Assembly: GCA_037693485.1 (NCBI GenBank)
Contig: CM075344.1
Location: 39,652,501-39,716,500 of the forward strand
From: Kitagawia praeruptora
Lineage: Eukaryota; Streptophyta; Magnoliopsida; Apiales; Apiaceae
Reading direction: 5' to 3'
DNA length: 64,000 nt
Both the position numbers and the translations under genes were made by a program. How positions within the stretch are numbered: the first letter of the stretch is position 1; the number at the start of each line of letters is the position of its first letter. Positions 1-10,955 of the stretch are shown here, one piece after another. The notes beneath the pieces are model-generated. The model was not told the origin of the DNA and did no database searches. It was given only the letters and a program-made list of their open reading frames with translations.

Positions 1-2
1 TA

Positions 3-497
3 ATCAGGGGAAGACTGGCAGCAGCCCAAGACAGACAACGTAAGTATGCCGACTTATCTCGGAAGGATAGAGAATATGAAGTAGGAGATATGGTGCTGCT
101 AAAGGTATCTCCCTGGAAAGGACTGATGAGGTTTGGGAAGAAAGGGAAGTTGAGTCCGATATACATCGGACCTTTCGAGATATTAAGGCGGATTGGACAA
201 GTGGCTTACGAATTAGCCTTACCTCCAAGTCTGCAGCAAGTACATAACGTTTTCCATGTGTCTATGCTGAGGAAGTACAATCGCAATGCCAAACATATAG
301 TGGAACATGAGCATGTAGATTTACAGCCAGATTTGTCCTACATCGAGAGACCGGTGGAAATCATAGACCAGAAAGAGCAAGTACTCAGAAACAAGACCAT
401 CAGTCTGGTAAGAGTTTTGTGGACTAATCACAATGTCGAGGAATCAACCTGGGAATTGGAAAGCGCCATGCAAGAGAAGTACCCCCATCTGTTCTAG
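3..497 (+). CDS. C-terminal end of a Ty3/gypsy chromovirus (Tekay/Del-type) polyprotein, partial
   Basis: This is the tail of a retrotransposon polyprotein whose reading frame is already open at the window edge, so the start lies outside. The first residues and the stretch around FEILRRIGQVAYELALP and VFHVSMLRKY are the usual end of a plant Ty3/gypsy integrase. The tail from about position 320 (PVEIIDQKEQVLRNK, then VRVLWTNHNVEESTWELE) is the chromodomain-like module typical of Tekay/Del chromoviruses, which in that family helps direct integration. It ends in a stop at 495-497, followed 26 bases later by a polypurine tract and the 3' LTR, as expected. No stop or frameshift is visible in this part; whether the rest of the element is intact cannot be seen. 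Confidence 0.9.
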   Translation: MRGRLAAAQDRQRKYADLSRKDREYEVGDMVLLKVSPWKGLMRFGKKGKLSPIYIGPFEILRRIGQVAYELALPPSLQQVHNVFHVSMLRKYNRNAKHIVEHEHVDLQPDLSYIERPVEIIDQKEQVLRNKTISLVRVLWTNHNVEESTWELESAMQEKYPHLF

Positions 498-523
498 AAA
501 TGATTCCGGGACGGAATCCTTTT

Positions 524-535
524 AAGGAGGGAAGG
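524..535 (+). other. Polypurine tract of the Tekay element
   Basis: An all-purine run (AAGGAGGGAAGG) lies one base before the LTR start TGTAAGAACC at 537. In this family the tract primes plus-strand DNA synthesis. Its place between the pol stop and the LTR fixes the element as plus-strand. Confidence 0.8.
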
Positions 536-536
536 T

Positions 537-647
537 TGTAAGAACCCAGGTTTTTGTAATATTTCTAAAATGATCATAAACGGTGATTGGTGGAGGTTAT
601 GTAAAGTTTTTAAGATCATATTATATAAATGAAGAAGTATTTATACT
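537..647 (+). mobile_element. Tekay 3' LTR, first segment
   Basis: The 3' LTR begins with TGTAAGAACCCAGG right after the polypurine tract. It runs 111 bases until it is cut by the outer Tat element at 648. The last five bases, ATACT, are repeated at 25798-25802, where the LTR resumes. Confidence 0.8.
643..647. repeat. Target-site duplication ATACT of the outer Tat element (left copy)
   Basis: ATACT precedes the element's TGTTGATGAG end and occurs again at 25798-25802 directly after its last ACAACA. The perfect 5-bp duplication proves that 648-25797 is one insertion event, including everything nested inside it. Confidence 0.95.
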
Positions 648-1514
648 TGTTGATGAGTGGATTTCGTAACAACTTGTTGAGAGGTTTACGGGTAGTTGTA
701 TAGGCTAGCGATCAACTGTTCTGTGAAAAGGTTTGGGTTGTGTTTGTGGGGGTTGAGCTGTGCTCGAGGGTGTCTCCAATAATCTCAAATGCCTTTAGAG
801 AGAATTAGAGAACTTAATGCGTCTTACCCCTGAGGTGCCTACGTACCCTTGTATATATAGGGATCAAGCTCACGTAGTTCTAATATGATTCTATCTCTTA
901 CTGGAATAGCTGTATTCGGTCACCTAGTTCGTGTAGGACTCAGGTTCCTTTAGAGCCTTCCACGAACTAGTTGGCTAAGTAGAGTACAAACTCGAGTTCG
1001 TACCCTACTATAATTCTCTCATTGATCAGAGATAATTCTAGGATCATCTGCGCCCTAGAATTATACTCCAATACCAATTCGTTTATCTGTTCTAGATGGC
1101 TTCTAGAACTTTCTGTTGGCAACTCGTAGGAACCTGGTACTCAGGAACCTATATCTCAGGAGCCTGTTTCTCAGGAACCTCCTTATTTCGGGACATATCG
1201 CTTAGGGACCTCCCTTTAGGCGTCAGTACCTGCACAAATAACAAACTGGTTAGACTGGATAACTCTTCACATGCTCTCATCATCTCTATGGATGTTGCTA
1301 TGCTAACTCGAACTCTTCTGCTGGGAGGAACCTGGTCTTCTAGTGCTCAGCTCAGCTTCCTGACCATTGGGAACCTCCTGATACTCATACTTCCTTAGTC
1401 ATTTCTTCTATCTGGTCTTCATAACTCGTACTGGATCAATCTTCTGGCTCGTATGGATCGAACCCTATAGCTTAATGGGCCTAAATCTAGCCCATGGAGA
1501 TTTTGGGCACAACA
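648..1514 (-). repeat. 3' LTR of the outer Tat element
   Basis: This 867-bp repeat starts TGTTGATGAG and ends GGGCACAACA on the plus strand. It matches 24912-25797, which carries an extra 19-bp tandem copy near 25051-25070. A TATA box read on the minus strand (CTATATATAC, 851-860) fits transcription in the gag-pol direction. The LTR is about 90% alike to the inner element's LTRs, so the two elements are different subfamilies. Copies of AGGAACCT are dense around 1129-1181. Confidence 0.93.
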
Positions 1515-1528
1515 AGTACCCCCCCGGT
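1515..1528 (-). other. Polypurine tract of the outer Tat element
   Basis: On the minus strand a G-run followed by GTACT abuts the LTR start TGTTGTGCCC. The same arrangement occurs at 6886-6897 in the inner element. Confidence 0.7.
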
Positions 1529-2000
1529 TCCTTGAAATCATGTAATGTGAAAGGAACCTATTCTAATTCTACGATCAAAAGTTCAATGCTTAACCGTTCT
1601 AGTAACAATACCTTGCTTCAACATTTTATATCCAAGCCTACATGAGCTAACTCGGCATAGGAAACAGGACATAGAATATTTTCAGCTTAATATAATCTTA
1701 AGTAAGCTTCCTTAGTACCAAGAAACCTGTTATCTTGCTATTTTCTTCTTCAGAACGCAGCTCTCGAAATCTACTCTATGTTTGCATTCAGCTCCCCAGG
1801 GAGTCTAACTTGTCACTCAACTCCACGTCTCTTTAAATTTAATAATTTAAGAGGGGATAACGATTGGTAAGCAAGAGATAATTCGAAATTCAAATTCAAA
1901 CTTATCACTTACCGGTGCTGCAGTTAATGCATGAGTTCCCTAGGTTCACACGCCTCTCACGCGTGTACCTCTTCGTTTTACCGCTCCAGTAAGGCTCTGC

Positions 2001-2414
2001 CACGTGTACGGGGCTGTTTCATTTACCTTGACTATTTAATCACCATCTCACCCCCTCAGGTTCATTTTTACCTTTACCAAATTCTTGCAAAAAACCCTTG
2101 GAGAGAGAAGAAGAAGACCGACGATCCTCCGCTCAATTCAACTTGTTCTTCGCCGTCCTCTTCGATTCAAGGTAAGATTCTGGTTCATTTTTCTCTGTTC
2201 TTTCATAATCTTGACTTCATTTCGTACTATCTACACTTTTATGTCTTGCATGCCGATGTTCATCTTTTCTGATGTATTCATATGTTTTTAATTTGCGTAA
2301 TTCCCATTAAGATCTCCTATAAAATTTCCTGCTTGTTAATGCATAACTGTTTAAGCATCTCAAAACCTTAGTATCTCTCTTAGGTCCCTGACCCTTCTTC
2401 GCCTGTCTTTGCAG
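2001..2414 (+). promoter_or_regulatory. Putative promoter, 5'UTR and 5'UTR intron of the antisense gene (outer copy)
   Basis: A G-box (CACGTG, 2001-2006) lies about 30 bases before a weak TATA-like TATTTAAT (about 2033-2040). A leader exon ends at 2171 with AAG|GTAAGA, and a pyrimidine-rich acceptor ends in CAG at 2414, directly before the ATG at 2415. The same G-box, donor and acceptor occur in the inner copy. Conservation of this layout outside the LTR is the evidence that the gene has its own promoter; activity is inferred. Confidence 0.5.
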
Positions 2415-4461
2415 ATGTCTTCTGATTCAACACATTCAGACCACCATTCTTTGATAAACCCGGCTTTTACCAAATCAGTCAGCAATAGGACCAGGTCTAA
2501 AATCTCTATCCCAGATCTAGGTGAGCCTCAAAACATCCTTATTAGACTTCCGACCAAACAAAATAGAACTCTAAACTCCCCTAATTTCATTGACTTAGGA
2601 GACGATTGGCCTTCTGACGAAGAAGAAGTGTCAAAGCCTGATCAGAAAGTACTCCCTGAACCTGATTTTGACAATGAGATAACTGTCGAGAGAGAGACAT
2701 ATAAACAAGAGATTGTGCCTTTCTGTGAGAAAGTTGATTCGTCCATGACTTCAGCTAGGTTAGAGAAGTTGTGGGAAGAATGTGTCCGTCCAACCTGTCC
2801 AATCATTGTTCCAGAACCTGGTGAGAGGGCTCACAGGTTCGACACTAAAGTTCCTGAACGTGGTATTCCTAATGCAGTGACCTCTGCCGCTTTTTTTAGA
2901 GTGGGTGTCTACTTCCCCCTCCATCCTTTTTTGCTAGAAGTTCTCGACTTTTATGGCTTAGCCCCTCTCCAACTGACTCCCAATTCCTATAGGCTAGCCA
3001 TGATCACATATATTCTATACTCCAGTCTGTTCACCACTCCTTTATCTGCACCTAAGTTAGGTTATTTCTTCAGATTGAAAGATACTGGAAAGGGTTCCGG
3101 TTGTTTTTATCTAACCGCCTGGCCTTGTCATCAAGGTCAGTGCATAAAAAGCATTAAACAAAACTTTGACCAATGGCAGGAGCAATTTCTTTATTGCTAT
3201 GACTGTCCCCCTGTCCGTTTCCAATTTAATCGTCATCCTCATGTTCCCAAACAAACATTTCTTTCTGGAGTCTGCCTTCAAAGAGCTGAAGAGGCTTTGA
3301 AACATTCTTCATCCCTTAGGGATTGTATGATTCTATTAACACCTGAGAATCTCGTCACCCTAGGTTTTCTCCCTGCTTCCCCTGGTAATGCTTTATTTTA
3401 TTTGTCTTTATTGCATTCCTGTAACTATGTTCGTTTATCTCATGCTCTTTGTCTACCCTGACTCATTTTCTGACTCTGTATTCACAGGTATTGCTCCCAA
3501 GGTTCCTTCTTTCGTAAAGAGATCCAAGAACGTTGATGAAATCTTCAAGGTTGAAGATAAGGAGGTTCCGCTTGCTGCAACTCCTATCAACCCAGTTCCC
3601 ACTCCAGCTTCAGTCCAGCCATCTGGTTCCTCCAAGCGTAAGCTAGCTCAGACTACACTTGATCTCTCTGGAAGCTCCCAAACCAGGTCCATGAAAAAAG
3701 GGAAAGCTGTGAAGATTGAATCGGCTGTGGCACAGAATCAATTCAAAGACTTGATTGACACACACGTGCTTCCAGAAGCGGTTGCCAGTTGGGCTAAAAT
3801 GGATACCACCGAAGCTCTACATGCCATGAGGTTCTCAGCTGCCCAAAATGCTTTCTTTACTCTCCGCTTTTGCGATGATATTGCTGAGAAAACTAAATAT
3901 GATCTCCGATTACAAGGAGAAGTTTCAAGGTTGAAAGAAAAGTTGACTGCTATGGAAGGTAAGATGAACATAGCCACTGCTGCTGTTCGAAAAGCAAAAA
4001 CCGTCGAGACCTCACTGAAGAATAGCAGGGATGAGCTTCAGGGACAGGTGAAGAGTTTTCAGGATGAAAAATTGTCCATGCTAGAGAAAATCAATGAACT
4101 AAAAACTCAGGTTGATGCTTTAAATGCTGCTGCCGCCACTGTCAAATCATCCATGCTTGTCCAGGAGAAAGCTAGGTATGATGAAGGTTATGACGAAGGC
4201 ATTCGTGACTACATGAGGTCCATGTGGGAGAAAATGCCCGAGCTAAACTGGTCTCTCCTAGGCGAGGACGTAGTGGGGATGATCAAGGAATTTGAGAACG
4301 AAGCTACTGTTGCAACCTCTGTACCTCCCGTGGACACGGTTGAGAGGTCTCCAGGTGCCAACCCTGAGACTGCAGAGGTTCCTGCTCCTGAAGTTTTTCA
4401 GCCTATCCCTCCAACTCCTCCTGTTGTCACCAAGGGTTCCGATGAAGTTCCTCCTTCGTAA
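2415..4461 (+). CDS. Antisense accessory gene of the outer Tat element (two coding exons, 647 aa)
   Basis: The exons are 2415-3384 and 3488-4461. The intron (3385-3487, GT-AG) joins them in frame to give 647 codons and a stop. ATG 2415 is chosen because it follows the 5'UTR acceptor and starts MSSDSTHSDH, as in the inner copy. Exon 1 holds a domain like the 'putative gypsy type transposon' family (Transposase_28), with FLLEVLDFYGLAPLQLTPNS and GYFFRLKD as its recognisable core. Exon 2 has a basic stretch (SKRKLAQTTLDLSGSSQTRS), a heptad-rich coiled coil at about 3900-4180, a conserved YDEGYDEGIRDYMRSMWEK block, and a proline-rich acidic tail. It lies between pol and the 3' LTR and is transcribed against gag-pol. 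Such antisense extra ORFs are known in Tat-lineage elements; their function is unknown. Confidence 0.8.
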
Positions 4462-5945
4462 ACTCAACAAAATCCTTTAAAGCTTTTATAATATGATAAC
4501 TTTTGATGAGGTTGCGGGCTCCTCGTAACGCCTCGCAAGATGTAATTCTAAATTTTGTTTCCATCATTGTATCTTGCCTTTATTCTCCATAGCAATTACT
4601 TAGTGTCCATACTTGTGCATTCAAGCTTACGTGGGCTAGCCCTTTGTAAGAAATAGAATATACTCGTACTTTCACTTTATAATTTCCTGAAATAAAAGGC
4701 CATCAAATCGCAACAACTTACTTGTAAGCTTAAACACGTCTTTTCCTATGCTTCACTCAACATTTTCAGAGTCACATTCTGAACTAAAACCCTTTCTGAT
4801 AACCTTAGATCCTAAATAGTTTGACCAGGTTCCTCGACCATTAAACCTGCAAAATAAACATAAAACAAAAACTAGTTAAGGTTAGTAAAATTTCTCTTGT
4901 TTAATTCGGGTCATCTCTTGGAAAGATTGCCTGCTTGGCTCCCAATCCTAATCTCTAGGTCCCAACGTGCCTCGAGGCATATTGGTTCCTTTTTTCTCTT
5001 GGAAAGGTAACCTGCTTGGTTGCCAATCCTATTCTCTAGGTCCCAACATGCCTCGAGGCATGTTGGTTCCTTTTTGTGCCTCGAGGCGATTCTAGGAACC
5101 TGTGCGTCGTTCTAGGAGTCCACACAGATTCCTCTTCTTCATGTATCAGGCTAGACATCTTATGAAGGTAAATGCTAAGGATTTTATCCCTTATTCCCAT
5201 GTGCCAAAGACGGTTCCACATGAGGGAGAGCTTATTAGGCTTCTCTTTAAGAACAAGTGTGCCGGTCTAGGCTCCACACAGGTTCCTTTAGGTGCCTTTT
5301 GTCAGGACTTTAGTTCACGTGCTCAAGGAACTTGAGGCTTTTGGCAACAATGTCGTGCTCAGTCAGCTGAGGCTTTTCAATCACATTTGCTCAGGAAGCT
5401 ACCTGAGGCTTTTCTCGATGCCCAGGAAGCTACCTAGGACTTTTTCTTGATGCATGCTCGGGAAGCTACCCAAGGCTTAATTCATACTCAGGAAACTACC
5501 TGAGGCTTTGGTTCAAGTCAGTCATTCTCCATTTGCATACTTTGTCGAATCACATTCATACTTTCAATGCTACAGGGACCTGTAAGTCAGGGTGTCCTGC
5601 AAAATACAATACAATGCTACAGGAACCTGTTAGCCTAGGTAACCTGCAAATACTGTCAATACTACAGTATTGACATATGAAATATCAATACAATGCTACA
5701 GGAACCTGTTAGCCTAGCTAGCACTTAAAAAGTTTCAAATTGGCATATGAAATATCAAATCATAGCATGCACAATACTGTCTAAGTCGGAATACTACCCC
5801 CAGTTCTTTTGGGTAATTATCGTTACGTAAAAGAACTATTAAGGAGCTATAGCTGCAAAGAATGCATTCAAAATATTCAACGTAGAGCTATCTATCGCTC
5901 AATACTTTAAAAAGAAATCGTCTTGCAAGTAGGGAGGTTCACATC
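4462..5945. repeat. Repeat-rich noncoding region downstream of the outer antisense gene
   Basis: No gene is supported here. The region holds two tandem copies of a roughly 58-bp unit around 4940-5075, with a perfect 24-bp palindrome at 5043-5066 centred on CCTCGAGG. It also has one copy of the GTGCCTTTTGTCAGGACTTT unit (about 5291-5313) and a series of short inverted repeats followed by GCTTTT at about 5320-5510. A repeated AATGCTACAGGAACCTGTTAG unit occurs three times at 5570-5710. The corresponding inner region shows the same units at different copy number. Confidence 0.75.
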
Positions 5946-5961
5946 AAGTACCCCCCGAGTA
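5946..5961 (-). other. Second polypurine-tract-like motif, outer Tat element
   Basis: On the minus strand this reads a G6 run followed by TACTTGATGTG. The G-run and TACTTG repeat the sequence that forms the PPT/LTR junction. It lies about 60 bases from the inner insertion site and just downstream of pol in the element's sense direction. Confidence 0.5.
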
Positions 5962-6012
5962 CATGCATAATTAAATACTGAAATCAAAATACTGGTCAGC
6001 TATAACTAATAA

Positions 6013-6017
6013 GCTGC
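6013..6017. repeat. Target-site duplication GCTGC of the inner Tat element (left copy)
   Basis: GCTGC precedes the inner element's TGTTGATGAG at 6018 and recurs at 18793-18797 directly after its last base. The outer element's sequence continues there (GCTGCCTTTAATC), matching GCTGCCTTTATTC at about 11801 in the uninterrupted inner copy. Confidence 0.95.
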
Positions 6018-6885
6018 TGTTGATGAGTGGATTTCGTAATCAACTTATATGAGGTTTATAGGTAGTTGTATAGGCTAGCGATCAACTGTTCTTCGAACTA
6101 GGTTTGGGTTGTGTTTGTGGGGGTTGAGCTGAGCTCGAGGGTATCTCCAATAATCTCAGGTGCCTTTAGAGAAAATTAGAGAACTTAATGCGTCGTACCC
6201 TGAGGTGCCTACGTACCCTTGTATTTATAGGGATCAAGCTCACGTAATTCTAATATGATTCTGTCTCTTACTGGAATAGCTGCATTCGGTCATCTAATTC
6301 GTGTTGGACTCAGGTTCCTTTAGAGCCTTTCACGAACTAGTTTGGCTAAGTGGAGTAGAACTCGAGTTCGTACCCCACTTATGATTCTCTCATTGGTTAA
6401 GAGTTATTCTAGGATCATCTGCGCCCTAGAATTATACTCAGATACCAATTCGTTTATCTATTCTAGATGACTTCTAGAACTTTCTGTTGGCAACTCGTAG
6501 GAACCTGGTGCTCAGGAACCTACATTTCAGGAGCCTGTTTCTCAGGGACCTCCTTATTTCGGGACATATCACTTAGGGACCTCCCTTTTGGTGTTAGTAC
6601 CTGCACAAATAACAAACTAGTTAGATTGGATAACTCTTTATATGCTTTTATCACCTCTATGGCTGTTGTTATGCTAATTCGAACTCCTCGGCTGGGAGGA
6701 ACCTGGTCTTCGAGTGCTCAACTCAGCTTCCTGACCATTGGGAACCTCCTAATACTCATACTTCCTTATTCATTTCTTCTATTTGATCTTCATAACTCGT
6801 ACTGGATCATTCTTCTAGCTTGTATGGATCGGACCCTATTGATTAATGGGCCTAAATCTAGTCCATGGAGATTTTGGGCACAACA
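6018..6885 (-). repeat. 3' LTR of the inner Tat element
   Basis: The LTR is 868 bp, from TGTTGATGAG to GGGCACAACA (plus strand). A clean TATA box on the minus strand (CTATAAATAC, 6221-6230) leaves about 210 bases of R-U5 before the LTR end. It differs from 17926-18792 by only a handful of bases. Confidence 0.95.
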
Positions 6886-6897
6886 AGTACCCCCCGG
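6886..6897 (-). other. Polypurine tract of the inner Tat element
   Basis: On the minus strand, CCGGGGGGTACT ends where the LTR begins with TGTTGTGCCC. It is the expected plus-strand primer. Confidence 0.75.
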
Positions 6898-7343
6898 TTC
6901 CTTGAAATCATGTAATGTGAAAGGAACCTATTCTAATCCTACGATCAGAGGTTTAATGTTAACCTATCCTGGTAATCGTATCTCACTTCAACATTATATA
7001 TCCAAGCCTACATGAGCTAACTCGGTATAGGAAACAGGACATAGAATATTTTCAGCTTGATATAATCTTGAGTAAGCTTCCTTTGTATTAAAGAACCTGT
7101 TATCTCGCTATTTTCTTCTTCTTATTTCAGCTCTCGAAATCATCTTGATGCTCGCTTGTCACTCAACTCCACATTTCTTAAATTTAATAATTTAAGAAGA
7201 GATAACGGTTGGTAAGCAGGAGATAATTCAAAATTCGAATTAAACTTATCACTTACCAAAGCTGCAGTTAATGTATGAGTTCCCAAGGTTCACACGCCTC
7301 TAGTGCGTGTATCTCTTTAATTACTGTCCCAGTAGATTACTGC

Positions 7344-7927
7344 CACGTGTTCACTGCTGCCTCCTATTTACCTCGATTATATAAACACATGAATGACTTC
7401 ATCTTCATTTTTACCTTTACCAAATATTTTCTAAAACCCTCGGAGAGAAAAAGAGAAGGAGTCCGACGGTCATCTGCTTAATCAAAACTCTCTCTGTCGC
7501 CGTTTTCTTCAATCCAAGGTATGATTCTGAATCCTTTCTTTCTGTTTTTTCATAATCTCGATTGCATTTTTAACTATCTGATTACTTCGATCTTGCATGC
7601 TGTCTTTTATCTGATAAATGTTTGTATATAGTCTTCATATCTCACACACACAACCATCCATGATACCTTCTCTACTGGTAGTTCCATCACCGATTTGTGG
7701 TTTCATCACTATGATTTTACTGAAAACTTTTGACTGTCTGTTTGTCTTCTATCTCAATTTGTCTCGTATTCATGTCATAGTTCATACTTATCTCTGTGAA
7801 TATACAACCTCCATATATCTCTTTAAAAAACTTACTTGACATAGTCACAGTAGTTCAATCGTCTCTAGACCACAGGTTTCCCTTTAAGAATTCCAAAGTC
7901 TGACCTTTCTTCGTCTGTTTCTTGCAG
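7344..7927 (+). promoter_or_regulatory. Putative promoter, 5'UTR and 5'UTR intron of the antisense gene (inner copy)
   Basis: A G-box CACGTG (7344-7349) lies about 30 bases before a good TATA box (TTATATAAAC, 7377-7386). A leader exon ends with AAG|GTATGA (donor at 7519), and the acceptor TTCTTGCAG ends at 7927, directly before ATG 7928. The intron is 409 bp here against 243 bp in the outer copy, yet both splice sites are kept. The promoter lies outside the LTR and points against gag-pol. Confidence 0.6.
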
Positions 7928-9989
7928 ATGTCTTCTGATTCAACACATTCTGACCACCTCTCTTCCGTAAAACCTGTTTTTGTCGCATCTGTAAGTAATA
8001 GAACTAGGTCTAGGGTCTTGATCCTCGACACTAGTGATCCTCAAGACATTCTGATGAAACCTCCAAATGCTATTGATCCCTTAAGGCCTTTAAGCTTAAT
8101 TGATTTAGGAGATGACTGGTCTGATAATGAAGAGGTATCAAAACCTGAATTTGAACCGGAGTCCTTCCTAGAACCTGACTTTCAAAGTGAGATATCTGTA
8201 GAAAGAGAACCATTCAAACAAGAGATTGTCCCTTTTTGTGAAAAATCTGATTCTATCATGTCCTCAGTTAAACTGGAAAGACTATTTGAGGAATGTCACC
8301 GCCCTGTCTGTAAGATAACAATCCCAGAACCTGGTGAAAGAGCTCACAGGTTTGATTTGAAAATCCCAAAACAAGGTATCCCCCATGCTGTTATATCTGC
8401 CGCTTTCTTGAGGGTAGGTGTTTCCATGCCTCTTCATCCTTTCTTACGAGAGGTTCTTGACTTTTACGAATTAGCACCAATGCAACTCACCCCTAATTCT
8501 TATCGGTTAGCCATCAACACCTTTATACTATATTCTAGCAAATTTACAGTTCCTTTGACAGCCCCTGAATTGGGCTATTTCTTCAGACTGAAAGACACTG
8601 GGAGAAATTCTGGCTGCTTCTACCTTTCAGCCTGGCCTTGTCACCAGGGTCAGTGCATAAAAAATGTTAAACAAAACTTTGAACAATGGCCGGAACAGTT
8701 TCTTTATTGCTATGACTGCCCCTACGTTAGATATGAGTTTAATCGTCGTCCCAATATCCCTAAGCAAACCGTCCTCACGGGAGTCTGCTTGGAAAGAGCA
8801 ACTGAGATTTTGAAACTGTCAGCCTCCACTAGAGATAGTCTGGTCTTAATGACCCCTGGTAACCTGATGACTTTAGGCTTTATTCCTTCGACTTCTGGTA
8901 GGAGTTTCTTTATAGTGATACCTTTCTTATTAACTATATTTGTATAATTTCATTCGCTTACTTTATATATATATCTCTAACCTTAATCTATTGGCTTATG
9001 CAGACATGGCTCCAAAAGTTCCTTCATTCGTGAAAAGATCTAAAAATGTGGAAGAAATTTTCAAGGTTGATGACAATATGAAGGAGGTTCCGCTTGCTGC
9101 AACTCCAATTAACCAAGTTCCAACCCCTGTATCTGTCCAGACTCAACCATCGGGTTCCTCAAAACGTAAATTGGCTCAGACCACACTTGACTTATCAGGG
9201 AGCTCCCAAACCAGGTCCATGAGGAAAAACAAAGCTGTGAAGGCTGATCCTACCGCTGCCCAGAACCAGTTTAAGGACTTGATTGACACTCATGTTCCTG
9301 CTGAGACTATTACTGGCTGGTCGAAAATGGACTCTACTGAAGCTCTGGAAGCTATGAGGTTCTCTGCGGCCCAGAATGCCTTCTTTACTCTTAGGTTCTG
9401 TGATGATTTTGCCTTGAAGATCCAATATGACCTCAGGCTACAAGGAGAGATCTCGAAACTCAAAGAGGAGCTGGCTGCTAGAGAGGAGAGTGTGAATGTT
9501 GCCACTGCTGCGGTAAGGAGGGCTAAAGCTGTTGAAACCTCGCTAAAGAATAGCAGGGATGAACTTCAGGAACAGGTGAAGAGTTTGCAGGATGAGAAAT
9601 TATCCATGCTAGAGAAAGTCAATGAACTGAAAGCTCAGGTTGATGCTTTAAATGCAGCAGCCGTTACTGTCAAATCATCTCTGCTCATCCAGGAAAAAGC
9701 TAGGTATGATGAAGGTTATGACGAAGGCGTTCGTGACTACATGAGGTCCATGTGGGAGAAAATGCCCGAGCTAAACTGGTCTCTCCTAGGCGAGGACGTA
9801 GTGGGGATGATCAAAGATTTTGGGAATGAAGCTGCTGCTGCAACCTCTGTACCTCCCGTGAAAACGGTTGAGAGGTCTCCAGGTGCCAACCTTGAGACTG
9901 CAGAGGTTCCTACTCCTGAAGTTGTTCAACCTATCCTTTCAACTCCTCCTGTTGCTACCAAGGGTTCTGATGTAGTTCCTCCTTCATAG
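7928..9989 (+). CDS. Antisense accessory gene of the inner Tat element (two coding exons, 651 aa)
   Basis: The exons are 7928-8897 and 9004-9989; intron 8898-9003 is GT-AG and keeps the frame, giving 651 codons. Exon 1 has the same length as in the outer copy (970 bases) but differs strongly in sequence. It keeps the Transposase_28-like core (FLREVLDFYELAPMQLTPNS, YFFRLKD). Exon 2 has the same basic segment, a coiled coil (about 9450-9700) and the YDEGYDEGVRDYMRSMWEK block. That both copies retain full reading frames, identical splice phases and a promoter, although the outer gag-pol is dead, suggests the protein was selected in the family. Its role is unknown. Alternatives such as a structural or silencing-related protein cannot be separated by sequence alone. 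Confidence 0.82.
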
Positions 9990-10868
9990 TTTCAACAAGA
10001 TCCTTTTTTTAAAAAAAAAACTTTTGATAACTTTTGATGAGGTCGCGGGCTCCTCGTAACGCCTCGCAAGATGTATCTTTAAATTTGGTTTCCATGGCCT
10101 TCGTGCCAATAACTTTCATGCTGGTTTTCTGGGTCTCTGTACCCATAACTCTCTTTATGGTTTATGATATTTGCTTTTGCTGCATACTTTTCTTTACAAC
10201 CTTATGAAATACTTCACTGTTATGCACTAGAGAATAATTCAGCTTCCTTATTCATATGGTCAAGCTTACGTGGGCTAACCCATTGTAAGAAACAGAACAC
10301 ATGCATATTTCCACTTGTCTATTCTCAAAATAAATGCAACAAACTACAGCTGAATTGTAAAACCTGGAACCTCTGTGTTTATATTTTGTATCGATAATCT
10401 AAATCGTAGCCTTCTTTAATAATTTCTTCTTCATCATGACCAGGTTCTTCGAGTATTAATCCTGCAAAATAAACATAAAACAAAAAACAGTTAACGTTAG
10501 TAAAAGCTTTCTCTTGTTTAATTCGGGTCATCTCTTGGAAAGGTTGCCTGCTTGGCTCCCAATCCTATTCTCTAGGTCCCAACATGCCTCGAGGCCTGTT
10601 GGTTCCTTTTTCCTCTTGGAAAGGTAACCTGCTTGGTTCCCAATCCTATTCTCTAGGTTCCAACATGCCTCGAGGCATGTTGGTTCCTTTTTGTGCCTCG
10701 AGGCGATTCTAGGAACCTGTGTGCCGTTCTGGGAGTCCACACAGATTCCTCTTCTCCATGTGTCAGGCTAGACATCTTATGAAGGTAAATGCTAAGGATT
10801 TTATCCCTTCTTCCCATGTGCCAAAGGCGGTTCCACATGAGGGAGAGCTTATTAGGCTTCTCTTTAAG
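9990..10868. repeat. Noncoding repeat region downstream of the inner antisense gene
   Basis: No gene is supported. An A-run at 10009-10020 follows the stop. Around 10540-10685 are two tandem units with palindromic centres; the second is a perfect 24-bp palindrome (10660-10683, centre CCTCGAGG), the same as at 5043-5066. Confidence 0.7.
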
Positions 10869-10955
10869 GTGCCTTTTGTCAGGACTTTAGGTGCCTTTTG
10901 TCAGGACTTTAGGTGCCTTTTGTCAGGACTTTAGGTGCCTTTTGTCAGGACTTTA
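10869..10955. repeat. 22-bp tandem repeat, four copies
   Basis: GTGCCTTTTGTCAGGACTTT plus AG is repeated at 10869, 10891, 10913 and 10935 with no differences until the last bases. The outer element has one copy (about 5291-5313), so the array arose by recent local amplification. Confidence 0.95.

Noticed and set aside
1096..1398. ORF starting MASRTFCWQL, repeated at 6467, 18374 and 25379
   Set aside because: It lies in the Tat LTRs on the strand opposite to the element's transcription, its length varies between copies and it shows no domain. It is best explained as LTR sequence without coding role.
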